Shown here: positions 57,561 to 64,000 of the stretch, piece after piece
How the letters are laid out: the number at the start of each line of letters is the position of its first letter
Numbering within the stretch: position 1 is the first letter of the stretch
Assembly (NCBI GenBank): GCA_050944035.1
Contig: JBMNQH010000001.1
Coordinates: forward strand, 1 to 64,000
Direction: 5' to 3'
Length of the DNA stretch: 64,000 bases
From: JBMNQH01 sp050944035
GTDB taxonomy: Bacteria > Bacillota > Clostridia > Oscillospirales > Oscillospiraceae
Notes under the pieces: generated by a model
Seen by the model: the letters and a program-made list of their open reading frames with translations, nothing else
Database searches by the model: none
What the model was told of the DNA's origin: nothing
Translations under genes and position numbers: made by a program

Positions 57561-58205
57561 ATGGACACCAAAAAGAAACTTGCATCATATTTGCTTGAAA
57601 TCGGCGTGGTTTTTTTGCGCCCGGACGAGCCATTTACCTGGGCAAGCGGAATCAAAAGCCCGATCTATACGGACAGCCGTATGACGTTGAGCGTCCCTAA
57701 AGTTCGTGATTTGGTAGAAAACAGTTTTGCAGAGCAGATTCGCAGTCAGTATCCGGACTGTGAAGTGCTGATGGGTACCAGCACGGCAGGCATTGCCCAT
57801 GCCGCAATTGCTGCGCACATCCTTGGTTTGCCGATGGGATATGTCCGTCCGAAGGCCAAAGATCACGGCCGGCAGAATCAGATTGAAGGCAAGTTGGAAC
57901 CGGGACAGAAGGTGGTAGTCGTAGAGGATTTGATCTCTACCGGCGGCAGTGTGCTGGAAGTGGTGAATGTCCTGCGGGAAGCGGGAGCAGAAGTCCTTGG
58001 CATTGTCAGCATTTATACCTATGGTATGCAGAAAAGCGTGGATCGTCTGGCCGCTGCAAACGTGACCAATACCAGCCTGACCGACTTTGATACGGTGCTG
58101 AAAGTGGCAGCAGAGGAAGGTTATATTAAGGAAGCAGATATTGCGCGGCTGCTTGCCTTCCGGAACAACCCATCGGATGAGAGCTGGATTGGAGGTACCA
58201 AATGA
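57561..58205 (+). CDS. pyrE: Orotate phosphoribosyltransferase
   Basis: 214 aa. It makes OMP from orotate and PRPP. The substrate-binding TWASGIKSPIYTDSR, the RPKAKDHGRQNQIEG hood, and the PRPP loop VVVVEDLISTGGSVLE are clear. ATG at 57561 follows GAGGAGGAAGAAGCCA. The stop overlaps pyrB by 4 bp (ATGA). Confidence 0.97.
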   Translation: MDTKKKLASYLLEIGVVFLRPDEPFTWASGIKSPIYTDSRMTLSVPKVRDLVENSFAEQIRSQYPDCEVLMGTSTAGIAHAAIAAHILGLPMGYVRPKAKDHGRQNQIEGKLEPGQKVVVVEDLISTGGSVLEVVNVLREAGAEVLGIVSIYTYGMQKSVDRLAAANVTNTSLTDFDTVLKVAAEEGYIKEADIARLLAFRNNPSDESWIGGTK

Positions 58206-59116
58206 GAAGTCTGATCGATATTATGAATCTTTCTGTGGAAGAGATTGACGAACTGATTGCAACTGCAGAAGATATTATTGAAAATCCTAAAAAGTACAGT
58301 GAGAAATGCCATGGCAAAAAGCTTGCAACGCTGTTTTTTGAGCCATCCACCCGTACGCGCCTGAGCTTTGAGGCGGCAATGTATGAGCTGGGCGGCAATG
58401 TTCTCGGCTTTTCTGACTCCAACAGTTCCTCCGCCACCAAGGGGGAAAGTGTTGCTGATACCGTGCGCGTGGTCAGTGGTTATGCAGATATCATTGCCAT
58501 GCGCCACCCAAAAGAGGGCGCTCCGCTGGTTGCTTCCATGAGTGCCACTGTGCCCGTTATCAATGCGGGGGACGGCGGTCATAACCATCCAACCCAGACT
58601 TTGACCGATCTGCTGACCATCAAGCGGGAACTTGGCCGAATCAATAATCTGACCGTCGGTTTTTGCGGTGACCTGAAATTTGGCAGAACCGTGCATTCTC
58701 TGACCGCAGCGCTGAGTCGGTATACCGGTATCCGCTTTGTTATGATTGCTCCGGATGAATTGAAGATTCCGAGCTATGTCCGGGAAGATGTGCTGGAGCG
58801 CAATCATATTCCGTATCGCGAGACCAATTCCCTGGAAGAGGCCATGCCGGAACTCGATATCCTCTATATGACCCGTGTACAGAGAGAGCGTTTCTTCAAT
58901 GAAGCGGATTACATTCGACTGAAGGATACTTATATTCTGACACCGGACAAGATGGAAAAGGCCAAAGAAACCATGGCAATTTTGCATCCGCTGCCCCGTG
59001 TCAACGAGATTCCCACAGTGATTGACCAGGATCCGAGAGCCTGCTATTTCCGGCAGACACTTTATGGAAAGTTTATCCGAATGGCTCTGATTTTGAAACT
59101 TCTGGAGGTGGAGTAG
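58202..59116 (+). CDS. pyrB: Aspartate carbamoyltransferase catalytic subunit
   Basis: 304 aa. It makes carbamoyl-aspartate. The carbamoyl-phosphate motif FFEPSTRTRLSFEAAM near residue 50 and the HPTQTLTDLLTI, HPLPRVNEIPTVID and DPRACYFRQTLYGKF segments are diagnostic. Together with pyrI it should form the regulated c6r6 enzyme known from E. coli, rather than the unregulated PyrB of Bacillus. pyrI starts 3 bp later. Confidence 0.97.
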   Translation: MRSLIDIMNLSVEEIDELIATAEDIIENPKKYSEKCHGKKLATLFFEPSTRTRLSFEAAMYELGGNVLGFSDSNSSSATKGESVADTVRVVSGYADIIAMRHPKEGAPLVASMSATVPVINAGDGGHNHPTQTLTDLLTIKRELGRINNLTVGFCGDLKFGRTVHSLTAALSRYTGIRFVMIAPDELKIPSYVREDVLERNHIPYRETNSLEEAMPELDILYMTRVQRERFFNEADYIRLKDTYILTPDKMEKAKETMAILHPLPRVNEIPTVIDQDPRACYFRQTLYGKFIRMALILKLLEVE

Positions 59117-59119
59117 AAC

Positions 59120-59542
59120 ATGATTATCGGTACAATTATAGACGGTGTTGTGATCGACCATATCCCTGCAGGCCGTGGGATGGAGATCTATCAATATCTG
59201 CATCTGGACAAACTGGAATGCGAAGTGGCATTAATTAAAAATGCCCAGAGCGGCAAACTGGGCAAGAAGGATATTTTGAAGGTCAATGAAGTCATTGATC
59301 TGAACTTTGAGTTGCTCGGATATATTGATCCCGGTATCACAGTGAATATCATTCGCAACGGTGTACGGGTGGAAAAGACCCATCCTCAGCTTCCAGAGCA
59401 GGTAACTGGTATTATCAAGTGCAAAAATCCACGTTGTATTACCTCCACAGAACAGGATTTGCCACATATATTCAAGTTGACAGATCGAGAACATGGCATC
59501 TATCGTTGTATCTATTGTGAGAGTCGTGCAAAACACGCCTGA
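59120..59542 (+). CDS. pyrI: Aspartate carbamoyltransferase regulatory subunit
   Basis: 140 aa. PyrI binds CTP/ATP and transmits feedback to PyrB. The allosteric domain (about residues 1-95) contains IDHIPAGRGMEIYQYL and the SGKLGKKDILKV loop. The zinc domain has four cysteines, C-x4-C and C-x2-C (CKNPRC and CIYC). Its presence means end-product control at protein level. It ends the pyr operon; no terminator with T-run is seen before the pur leader. Confidence 0.95.
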   Translation: MIIGTIIDGVVIDHIPAGRGMEIYQYLHLDKLECEVALIKNAQSGKLGKKDILKVNEVIDLNFELLGYIDPGITVNIIRNGVRVEKTHPQLPEQVTGIIKCKNPRCITSTEQDLPHIFKLTDREHGIYRCIYCESRAKHA

Positions 59543-59604
59543 TTTTCGCACGAAATTGTGTGGAATATATTGTTGGGATTCTATGGAATCCTGCGATTAC
59601 AGAG

Positions 59605-59633
59605 TTGACGATTTTTTGTTTCTTTGATAAAAT
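59605..59633 (+). promoter_or_regulatory. Promoter of the pur operon
   Basis: TTGACG, 17-bp spacer, TAAAAT, about 20 bp before the ZTP aptamer. Confidence 0.8.
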
Positions 59634-59654
59634 ACTGTCGAACAAAAGAGAAGT

Positions 59655-59770
59655 TTTCTGTAACTGACGGAGACGTGGAGATACCACGAGGGAGCAGAGA
59701 GCAATAGAAATCGTCGACCGTCTGGGCAGTCCTGCTTTTTGCAAGACAGGACTGCCTGGATTTTGTTTTT
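59655..59770 (+). promoter_or_regulatory. ZTP (pfl) riboswitch with terminator
   Basis: The aptamer shows TAACTGACGG, GTGGAGATACCACGAGGGAGC and the 3' block CGACCGTCTGGGCA, the conserved parts of the pfl/ZTP family, which bind ZMP/ZTP. The downstream GGCAGTCCTG/CAGGACTGCC hairpin (59725-59734/59747-59756) with TGGATTTTGTTTTT is the expression platform and overlaps the aptamer's last bases. ZMP build-up (formyl-folate shortage) should switch on the pur genes. Confidence 0.92.
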
Positions 59771-59791
59771 CTCAGGAACGAATCAATATCG

Positions 59792-59812
59792 CCGCGGTAA
59801 GCCGTCCCGCGG
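59792..59812 (+). other. Leader hairpin before purE
   Basis: CCGCGG/CCGCGG with a 9-nt loop, nine bases before the GGAGG of purE. No T-run; role unknown. Confidence 0.4.
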
Positions 59813-59831
59813 ATTATGCTGGAGGAATACT

Positions 59832-60326
59832 ATGAAAAAAACAGCAATTATTATGGGCAGTGACAGCGATCTTCCCGTAGTAGAAAAGGCCATCCATACG
59901 CTGAAGGAGTTCGGTGCCCCATTCGAAGTGCATGTATATTCTGCACATAGAACCCCGGAGCAGGCAAGAGCATTTGCCGTCGCCGCAAGAGAACAGGAGT
60001 TCGGTGTGATCATTGCCGCAGCTGGCAAAGCAGCACACCTTGCCGGCGCAATTGCGGCCAATACCACCCTGCCGGTAATCGGCATCCCAGTGAAATCCTC
60101 TACCATGGATGGGCTGGATTCCCTGCTTTCCACCGTGCAGATGCCGTCCGGTATCCCGGTTGCGACGGTTGCCATCGACGGCGCAGCGAATGCCGCGCTG
60201 CTCGCATTGCAGATTCTTGCAGTAACCGATGCAGAACTGGCGGAAAAGCTGGATGCGTCTAGACAGCTTGCAGCACAGAATGTACTAAAGAAAGATCTTG
60301 CAGTCGCGAAACGTTACAGCGAATAA
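59832..60326 (+). CDS. purE: N5-carboxyaminoimidazole ribonucleotide mutase
   Basis: 164 aa, class I PurE. It moves the carboxyl group of N5-CAIR. GSDSDLPVVEKA near residue 10, YSAHRTPEQARAFA, and AAAGKAAHLAGAIAA are the signature segments. Class I PurE usually needs PurK for N5-CAIR; no purK is in the window before the edge. GGAGGAATACT precedes the ATG. It is the first gene after the ZTP switch. The fold is shared with LarB at 52 kb. Confidence 0.96.
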   Translation: MKKTAIIMGSDSDLPVVEKAIHTLKEFGAPFEVHVYSAHRTPEQARAFAVAAREQEFGVIIAAAGKAAHLAGAIAANTTLPVIGIPVKSSTMDGLDSLLSTVQMPSGIPVATVAIDGAANAALLALQILAVTDAELAEKLDASRQLAAQNVLKKDLAVAKRYSE

Positions 60327-60348
60327 TTGAATTTGGAGGAATATAGAA

Positions 60349-61059
60349 ATGGAAAAAACTACGCAGCTTTATGAAGGCAAGGCAAAAAAGGTCTTTGCAA
60401 CCACCGATCCGGAACAGTATATTGTAGAATATAAAGATGATGCTACCGCATTCAACGGCCTGAAGAAGGGCACCATTCAGGGCAAGGGTGCTGTTAACAA
60501 CCAGATGACCAATACTATGATGCGTATGCTGGAAACCAAGGGGATTCCCACCCATTATGTGGAAGAACTCTCCGAGCGCGAAACTGTCGTCAAGAAGGTT
60601 TCTATCGTTCCTCTGGAAGTCATCATCCGTAACATTTCCGCCGGCTCTTTTGCAAAGCGTTACGGTGTGGAAGAGGGCATTGTATTTGATGCACCGACCA
60701 TTGAATTCTCTTATAAGAACGATGATCTTGGCGATCCTCTGATCAACCGCTACCATGCACTGGCACTGAAGCTGGCGACCAAGGAAGAAATTGATACCAT
60801 TGAAAAGATGGCATTTGCCATCAACGAGGCAATGATTCCCTTCTTTAAGGGCATCGGCATTGATCTTGTCGACTTCAAGCTGGAGTTCGGCAGACTGAGC
60901 GATGGTACTATTGTTCTGGCCGACGAAATTTCTCCGGACACCTGCCGCTTCTGGGACAGCACCACGCATGAAAAGCTGGACAAGGATCGTTTCCGTCGTG
61001 ACCTGGGTGGTGTGGAAGACGCTTACCAGGAAGTTATGCGCCGTGTAACGGGTGAGTAA
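60349..61059 (+). CDS. purC: SAICAR synthetase
   Basis: 236 aa. It joins CAIR and aspartate. LYEGKAKKVFATTDPEQYIVEYKDDATAFNG-type opening (first ten residues LYEGKAKKVF), VVKKVSIVPLEVIIRNISAG, LVDFKLEFG and DEISPDTCRFWD are standard. TTTGGAGGAATATAGAA precedes the ATG. Codon use is strongly biased, as expected for a highly expressed pur gene. The next gene starts 3 bp later. Confidence 0.97.
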   Translation: MEKTTQLYEGKAKKVFATTDPEQYIVEYKDDATAFNGLKKGTIQGKGAVNNQMTNTMMRMLETKGIPTHYVEELSERETVVKKVSIVPLEVIIRNISAGSFAKRYGVEEGIVFDAPTIEFSYKNDDLGDPLINRYHALALKLATKEEIDTIEKMAFAINEAMIPFFKGIGIDLVDFKLEFGRLSDGTIVLADEISPDTCRFWDSTTHEKLDKDRFRRDLGGVEDAYQEVMRRVTGE

Positions 61060-61062
61060 ACA

Positions 61063-62487
61063 ATGGGCGGATTTTTTGGTGCAGTTTCGAAAAAAGACTG
61101 CATACTGGATGTGTTCTTTGGTGTGGACTACCACTCTCATCTCGGCACAAGACGCGGCGGTATGGCCGCTTATGATCCGGTAGAGGGACTCCAACGAGAG
61201 ATTCATAACATTGAAAATTCACCGTTCCGGACAAAGTTTGAAGGCATCACCGATGAGATGAGGGGAACCTCCTGCATCGGTTGCATCAGCGATACGGATC
61301 CGCAGCCGATCCTGATCTATTCCAAGCTTGGAACCTATGCCATTACCACGATTGGGATTATCAACAATTGGGAAGATCTGGTGCAAAACTTTATCTGCTT
61401 CAGCGGTGGTCATTTTGATGCCATGAGCGGCGGGCGGGTCAATTCCACGGAGTTGGTGGCCGCGCTCATCAACCAGAAAAGCAGTTTCCAGGAAGGCATT
61501 CGATTTGCGCAGGACATGATTGACGGTACTGCCTCCATCCTGATTATGAAGGATGACGGTACGTTGATCGTGGCGCGGGATAAGGTTGGCCGGTTGCCAA
61601 TCCTGATTGGAAAAAATGACGATGGTTACTGTGTTTCCTTTGAATCCTTTGCCTATCGTAAGCTGGGCTATCAGGATGAAAAGGAACTGGGCCCCGGAGA
61701 GATTGTTGAGATTCATACCGATGGATATAGAGTGCTTTCCAAACCGCGGGAGAAGATGCGCATTTGTTCTTTCCTGTGGACGTATTACGGTTATCCGACC
61801 TCGAAGTATGAGGGCGTAAATGTGGAAGTTATGCGTTATCGCAATGGTGCGATTTTGGCGCAGACTGACAGGAAAAATGGTGTTGCCCAGGATATTGATT
61901 ATGTTGGCGGTGTGCCGGATTCCGGAACACCACATGCCATCGGTTATGCCAATGAGAGCGGTACGCAGTTTGCAAGACCCTTTATCAAATATACGCCGAC
62001 CTGGCCTCGCAGCTTTATGCCGGCCAATCAGAATGAACGAAACCGTGTTGCAAAGATGAAACTGATTCCCGTTCATGATCTGATTGAGGGAAAGAAGCTG
62101 CTGTTTGTGGATGACAGCATTGTCCGCGGCACGCAGCTGCGGGAAACAGTCGAATTTCTGTACGAAAACGGTGCAGAGGAAGTCCATATGCGTTCGGCGT
62201 GTCCGCCGATCATGTATGGCTGCAAGTTTTTGAATTTCTCCCGCGCGACTTCGGAAATGGAGCTGATTGCCCGCCGTACCGTGATGGAACTGGAAGGGGA
62301 AGAGGGCTTCAATCATCTGGAAGAGTACAGCGACGGTACCACGGAGCGCGGCAAGAAAATGCGCCAGACGATCTGTGAAAAATTCAAATTTACCTCTTTG
62401 GACTTCCAGTCTCTGGATGGCCTGATCGAATCCATTGGTCTGGATCCCTGTCAGGTCTGCACATACTGCTGGAACGGAAAGGATTAA
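61063..62487 (+). CDS. purF: PurF-like amidophosphoribosyltransferase lacking the catalytic cysteine
   Basis: 474 aa. PurF makes phosphoribosylamine from PRPP. The glutaminase domain normally begins with a processed Cys; here the protein starts MGGFFGAVSKK and an in-frame stop lies two codons upstream, so no Cys can be exposed. Other glutaminase residues also differ: TIGIINNWEDL where PurF has HNGNLTN, and RVNSTELVAAL where DTEV is usual. The phosphoribosyl part is intact with the PRPP motif LLFVDDSIVRGTQL, and Cys residues (CQVCTYC) at the end may hold an Fe-S cluster. It may use free ammonia, need a partner, or be regulatory. It occupies the purF place between purC and purM. Confidence 0.88.
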   Translation: MGGFFGAVSKKDCILDVFFGVDYHSHLGTRRGGMAAYDPVEGLQREIHNIENSPFRTKFEGITDEMRGTSCIGCISDTDPQPILIYSKLGTYAITTIGIINNWEDLVQNFICFSGGHFDAMSGGRVNSTELVAALINQKSSFQEGIRFAQDMIDGTASILIMKDDGTLIVARDKVGRLPILIGKNDDGYCVSFESFAYRKLGYQDEKELGPGEIVEIHTDGYRVLSKPREKMRICSFLWTYYGYPTSKYEGVNVEVMRYRNGAILAQTDRKNGVAQDIDYVGGVPDSGTPHAIGYANESGTQFARPFIKYTPTWPRSFMPANQNERNRVAKMKLIPVHDLIEGKKLLFVDDSIVRGTQLRETVEFLYENGAEEVHMRSACPPIMYGCKFLNFSRATSEMELIARRTVMELEGEEGFNHLEEYSDGTTERGKKMRQTICEKFKFTSLDFQSLDGLIESIGLDPCQVCTYCWNGKD

Positions 62488-62495
62488 TTACAACT

Positions 62496-63539
62496 ATGAA
62501 TAAAAATTCCAAGTCTGACAGCTACGCAGCTGCCGGTGTCGATATCACTGCCGGTTACAAAGCCGTAGAGCTGATGAAACAACACGTTGCAAGAACTGCC
62601 ACCAGCGGTGTCGTCGATGATCTCGGCGGATTCGGCGGCCTGTTTGCCCTGGATATGAGTGGAATCCAGAATCCAGTGCTGGTCAGCGGAACTGACGGCG
62701 TTGGTACCAAGCTGAAGCTTGCATTTATGCTGGACAAGCATGATACTGTCGGTATTGACTGCGTTGCCATGTGTGTCAACGATATTATCTGCTGTGGTGC
62801 AAAACCGCTGTTCTTCCTGGATTATATTGCCTGCGGCAAAAATGTACCGGAAAGAATCGCCAATATTGTCTCCGGTATCGCAGAGGGTTGTGTGCAGTCC
62901 GGTTGTGCGCTCATCGGCGGCGAGACAGCCGAAATGCCCGGTTTCTATCCGGAAGATGAATATGATCTTGCCGGTTTCTCTGTCGGTGTTGTCGACCGCG
63001 CAAAAGTATTGGATAAAACCACCATTGACGAAGGAGACGTCATTGTTGCCCTGCCTTCCTCCGGTGTGCACTCCAATGGTTTCTCTCTGGTTCGTAAGCT
63101 TCTAGCTGACAATAAGGCTGATCTGGCTGCTACTCCCGCAGAACTCGGTGGTAAGACACTGGGTGAAGCTCTGCTGATGCCCACCAAGATCTATGTAAAG
63201 CCGATGCTGGCTTTGATGGAAGCAGTTAAAGTGAAGTCCATTGCTCACATCACCGGCGGTGGTTTCTATGAAAATATTCCCAGAAGCATGCCCAAGGGAT
63301 TTGGCGCAAAGATTGCCCGCGCTGATGTGAAAGTTCTCCCGATTTTTGACGTGCTTGCCAAGATGGGCGACCTGCCTGAACGCGAGATGTTCAATGTATT
63401 CAACATGGGTGTTGGTATGATTGCCATCGTTGCCAAGGAAGATGCTGAAAAATCACTGGATGTTCTCCATGCAAACGGCGAGGATGCCTATATTCTGGGC
63501 AGTGTCGTTCCCACAGATGATGGAGTGATTTTATGCTAA
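62496..63539 (+). CDS. purM: Phosphoribosylformylglycinamidine cyclo-ligase (AIR synthetase)
   Basis: 347 aa. It closes FGAM to AIR with ATP. SYAAAGVDITAGYKAVELMK, GGFGGLFAL, LVSGTDGVGTKLKLAF, IGGETAEMPGFY and SGVHSNGFSLVRKL are the expected segments. It follows the purF-like gene by 8 bp and overlaps purN by 7 bp. The ATG at 62496 has only a weak upstream ribosome site (AAAGGATTAATTACAACT), so it probably relies on coupled translation. Confidence 0.97.
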   Translation: MNKNSKSDSYAAAGVDITAGYKAVELMKQHVARTATSGVVDDLGGFGGLFALDMSGIQNPVLVSGTDGVGTKLKLAFMLDKHDTVGIDCVAMCVNDIICCGAKPLFFLDYIACGKNVPERIANIVSGIAEGCVQSGCALIGGETAEMPGFYPEDEYDLAGFSVGVVDRAKVLDKTTIDEGDVIVALPSSGVHSNGFSLVRKLLADNKADLAATPAELGGKTLGEALLMPTKIYVKPMLALMEAVKVKSIAHITGGGFYENIPRSMPKGFGAKIARADVKVLPIFDVLAKMGDLPEREMFNVFNMGVGMIAIVAKEDAEKSLDVLHANGEDAYILGSVVPTDDGVILC

Positions 63540-64000
63540 AGGCCAGAATCGCAGTGTTGGTTTCCGGTGGGGGAACCAACCTGCAGGCTTTGATTGACGC
63601 ACAGGAAAACGGAGCGATCCGGAGCGGTGAAATTGTGCTGGTAGTGTCCAACAATGCCGGTGCCTTCGCGCTGGAACGTGCCAAAAAGCACGGGATTGAA
63701 ACGGCTGCCTTGACCCGCGCGGAATTTCCGGAACAGGCGGCATTTGAACAGCGCCTCTGTGAAATCCTCGACGAGAAGGGGATTGATCTGATTATTCTGG
63801 CCGGGTTTATGCGCATTCTCAGCGCCAATTTTACCAGACGGTATCCCCGTCGGATCATCAACATTCATCCGTCTCTGATCCCGTCTTTCTGCGGCAAGGG
63901 ATTTTATGGACTGAAGGTGCATGAAGAGGCGCTGAAATACGGCGTCAAAGTCACCGGTGCAACGGTACATTTTGTCAATGAAATCCCGGACGGCGGCGAG
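63533..64000 (+). CDS. purN: GAR transformylase PurN (partial, runs off the window)
   Basis: 156 residues are present of about 190-200. It formylates GAR using 10-formyl-THF, made in part by FolD. The opening RIAVLVSGGGTNLQALID is the phosphate-binding loop, LIILAGFMRILS follows, and INIHPSLIPSF carries the catalytic Asn and His. The catalytic Asp (in a VHFVNE...DGG context) is at the very edge. The ATG overlaps the purM stop by 7 bp. Confidence 0.95.
   Translation, partial: MLKARIAVLVSGGGTNLQALIDAQENGAIRSGEIVLVVSNNAGAFALERAKKHGIETAALTRAEFPEQAAFEQRLCEILDEKGIDLIILAGFMRILSANFTRRYPRRIINIHPSLIPSFCGKGFYGLKVHEEALKYGVKVTGATVHFVNEIPDGGE

Overview
This 64 kb window is chromosomal sequence from an obligately anaerobic, probably spore-forming member of the Bacillota. 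I infer Clostridia, most likely an Oscillospiraceae/Ruminococcaceae-like gut bacterium. The evidence is a class III (oxygen-sensitive) ribonucleotide reductase NrdD/NrdG, the germination protein YpeB, a T-box and a ZTP riboswitch, low-spacing Gram-positive operons with strong AGGAGG ribosome sites and frequent TTG/GTG starts, TagO/MnaA wall-polymer genes and the RicT protein. I see no rRNA operon, prophage, transposase or CRISPR array.

Layout. 0-13 kb: a beta-propeller lipoprotein, nrdG-nrdD, membrane protein DUF975, a pseudouridine synthase, rodA, tsaE-tsaB-upp, an SPFH/NfeD membrane pair and purA. 13-18.8 kb: yerC-methyltransferase-hslO, a five-gene tRNA array (Val-Asp-Phe-Gly-Cys), a small accessory patch with a frameshifted four-helix-bundle gene and a tiny HTH regulator, an iron alcohol dehydrogenase and a DUF421 protein. 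18.8-33 kb: holB-ricT, a short-chain dehydrogenase, a zinc-ribbon/PASTA membrane protein, three small unknown genes, the minus-strand operon aminotransferase-trpS-tagO-wecB, then gltX, ypeB, a second zinc-ribbon surface protein and a tRNA-Val. 33-36 kb: a GntR/FCD regulator and the nickel-pincer lactate racemase larA. 36-46.5 kb: housekeeping genes (nth, HAD phosphatase, GH13 amylase, fchA-folD, AI-2E-type exporter, cysteine desulfurase, mtaB, serC-serA). 46.6-50.3 kb: a Trp-specific T-box controlling a lone trpB2, then an ECF S-component and an O-antigen-ligase-like protein. 50.4-53.7 kb: larE-larB-larC, which make the LarA cofactor, behind a structured leader RNA. 53.9-59.5 kb: a complete pyr operon (pyrC-K-D-F-E-B-I). 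59.6-64 kb: a ZTP-riboswitch-controlled pur operon (purE-C-F-M-N), cut by the window edge.

How it fits together. LarB, LarE and LarC build the nickel-pincer nucleotide needed by LarA, which is encoded 15 kb away beside a probable lactate-responsive repressor. LarC carries an 88-residue His/Asp tract likely to hold nickel. De novo pyrimidine and purine pathways sit side by side, with upp (salvage) and purA elsewhere in the window. FchA-FolD supplies the formyl-folate the purine pathway uses. SerC/SerA sit directly upstream of trpB2, whose substrate is serine or O-phosphoserine.

Points most worth a second look: the structured RNA in front of larE; the PurF homologue that lacks the catalytic N-terminal cysteine; the His/Asp-rich LarC; three 11-bp operator-like repeats beside a small HTH gene; a dyad exactly filling a promoter spacer; hairpins that bury ribosome binding sites; and a three-gene cluster of unknown small proteins. 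I did not find a clear new defence or mobile system.
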